A DNA stretch of 64,000 bases, from contig NZ_LGSS01000008.1 of assembly GCF_001190785.1 (NCBI RefSeq), positions 81,066-145,065 on the forward strand, in the 5' to 3' direction. The notes under the pieces are model-generated. The model saw nothing but the letters and a program-made list of their open reading frames with translations. It did no database searches and was not told the DNA's origin. Origin of the DNA: Gottschalkia purinilytica (lineage in GTDB: Bacteria; Bacillota; Clostridia; Tissierellales; Gottschalkiaceae). Position numbers and translations under genes: made by a program. Numbering within the stretch: position 1 is the first letter of the stretch; every line of letters begins with the position of its first letter. This document shows, piece by piece, positions 63,153-64,000 of this stretch.

Positions 63153-64000
63153 TTGAAAAACAATAAATATGGCCGAGCTTATATCGCAGCTATATCATAT
63201 TCTATCATTGTAGGGCTCTCATTTCTATTTACAAAAATAGCTCTGAGAACATCAGATCCAGTTGACGTATTGGCATATCGTTTTACTGCATCTTTCATAG
63301 CTATTTCAATTCCTATTTTATTTAAACGCATTAATGTTAGCTACACTAAAGAAAAGCTTATGAGAATTCTTCCTGCTGCATTACTATATCCATTAATGTT
63401 TTTTAGTCTTCAGACTTTTGGACTTATGCACTCTACATCATCTGAAGCAGCAATTTTTCAAGCCTCAGGTCCTATATTTACATTAATTTTAGCTACTTAT
63501 TTTTTAAAAGAAAAGACAACTATATTTCAAAAAATATCTGTAGGTCTGTCAGTATCAGGAGTTATTTATATTTTGATAATGAAAGGTTCATCTTTTAATT
63601 TTGCCAATTTTAAAGGTATTGCTTTACTATTATTATCAACACTATCTTTTTCTGGATATAGTGTTATGGCTAGAAAGTTAATAAAAGATATCACAAATAT
63701 AGAATTAACTTACATGATGAGTACTATTAGTTTTATAGTTTTCGGTGTTACATCTATTTTAAAACATTTAATTCATGGAGATATAAGTAATTTCTTCGTT
63801 CCTGCTAGTAATATAAATTTTATAATATCTGTAGTATATCTTGGAGTACTATCATCATTAGCTAGCTCTTTACTTACTAATTATGCTCTATCAAAAATCG
63901 AAGCTTCTAAGATGAGTGTTTTCGTAAATTTAGGAACTGTTATCTCTATAATAGCTGGTGTTGTTTTCTTGAAAGAAAGATTATATTATTATCATATCAT
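63153..64000 (+). CDS. EamA/DMT-family exporter, 3' end outside window
   Basis: The first 282 residues of a ten-segment exporter are present. The start is TTG at 63153, with GGGCGGGG 7 bases before it; no ATG lies nearby. It begins LKNNKYGRAYIAAISYSIIV and runs off the end at ..LKERLYYYHII. It is highly similar over its whole length to the exporter at 24413 (SFLFTKIALRTSDPVDVLAYRF versus SFLFTKIALKYSSPLDVLALRF, both within the first EamA repeat). The substrate is unknown. Confidence 0.88.
   Translation, partial: MKNNKYGRAYIAAISYSIIVGLSFLFTKIALRTSDPVDVLAYRFTASFIAISIPILFKRINVSYTKEKLMRILPAALLYPLMFFSLQTFGLMHSTSSEAAIFQASGPIFTLILATYFLKEKTTIFQKISVGLSVSGVIYILIMKGSSFNFANFKGIALLLLSTLSFSGYSVMARKLIKDITNIELTYMMSTISFIVFGVTSILKHLIHGDISNFFVPASNINFIISVVYLGVLSSLASSLLTNYALSKIEASKMSVFVNLGTVISIIAGVVFLKERLYYYHI

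Overview
The window is AT-rich DNA from a low-GC Gram-positive anaerobe, most likely a member of the Clostridia. The evidence is strong AGGAGG-type ribosome binding sites, many intrinsic terminators, MocR and CymR/Fur-type control signals, several ABC-F ATPases, a CD3324-type remnant and a DltB/DltD-like surface-modification cassette. No rRNA, tRNA, CRISPR array or intact insertion sequence was seen. Most genes lie on the minus strand in short operons. Both ends are cut: a threonine ammonia-lyase on the left and a DMT-family exporter on the right.

Left part (1-16.9 kb): threonine ammonia-lyase end; a DUF4240 protein; a sulfate ABC operon (sbp-cysT-cysW-cysA) with a clear promoter and a CymR-like operator at its start site; a YkpA/YbiT-type ABC-F protein; an ECF sigma / membrane protein / ABC transporter operon; an EamA exporter, AraC regulator and DUF2000 protein; a LUD-domain protein; NADP isocitrate dehydrogenase; and a VCBS/FG-GAP protein.

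Middle (17-43.4 kb): a GNAT gene broken by one amber codon; a MutS2-type ATPase without an Smr domain, preceded by a leader with a 7-codon peptide and two terminators; an acyltransferase-3 protein; an ornithine-cyclodeaminase homologue, MocR regulator and EamA exporter group; topoisomerase III; a DEAD-box helicase; an SLC13-type permease; free-methionine-(R)-sulfoxide reductase; a second sigma/anti-sigma (DUF4179) pair; a MarR/ArsA-type ATPase group; PlsC; a Fur-box-controlled flavin/4Fe-4S electron-transfer pair; a TetR/membrane-protein module with twin operators; two GNATs; and an RlmI-like methyltransferase.

Right part (43.7-64 kb): an Uup/YfmR-type ABC-F; an alpha/beta hydrolase; a six-gene overlapping cassette (50.9 to 46.8 kb); the Tm-1-like UPF0261/TIM-barrel pair; DJ-1/PfpI; MazG-like; mtnN facing luxS; OsmC; a YdiF/CplR-type ABC-F behind a 45-codon leader and two terminators; AlaX editing protein and a TrmB-type regulator with twin operators; an ETX/MTX2 beta-pore-forming toxin homologue; a lipoprotein; and the second EamA exporter.

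The most interesting locus is the 46.8-50.9 kb cassette. It has the transport half of the D-alanylation (dlt) system: a DltB-like MBOAT, a 37-residue DltX-like peptide, a DltD-like SGNH protein and a DltC-like carrier protein. The activating enzyme DltA is replaced by a class II seryl-tRNA-synthetase-like amino acid:[carrier protein] ligase. A GNAT is also included. I infer an aaRS-driven aminoacylation system for the cell envelope. The second theme is ribosome-sensing control: two unrelated genes, a MutS2-type and an ABC-F ATPase, each carry a leader peptide plus terminators, and a decayed copy of the ABC-F leader lies 2.3 kb away.
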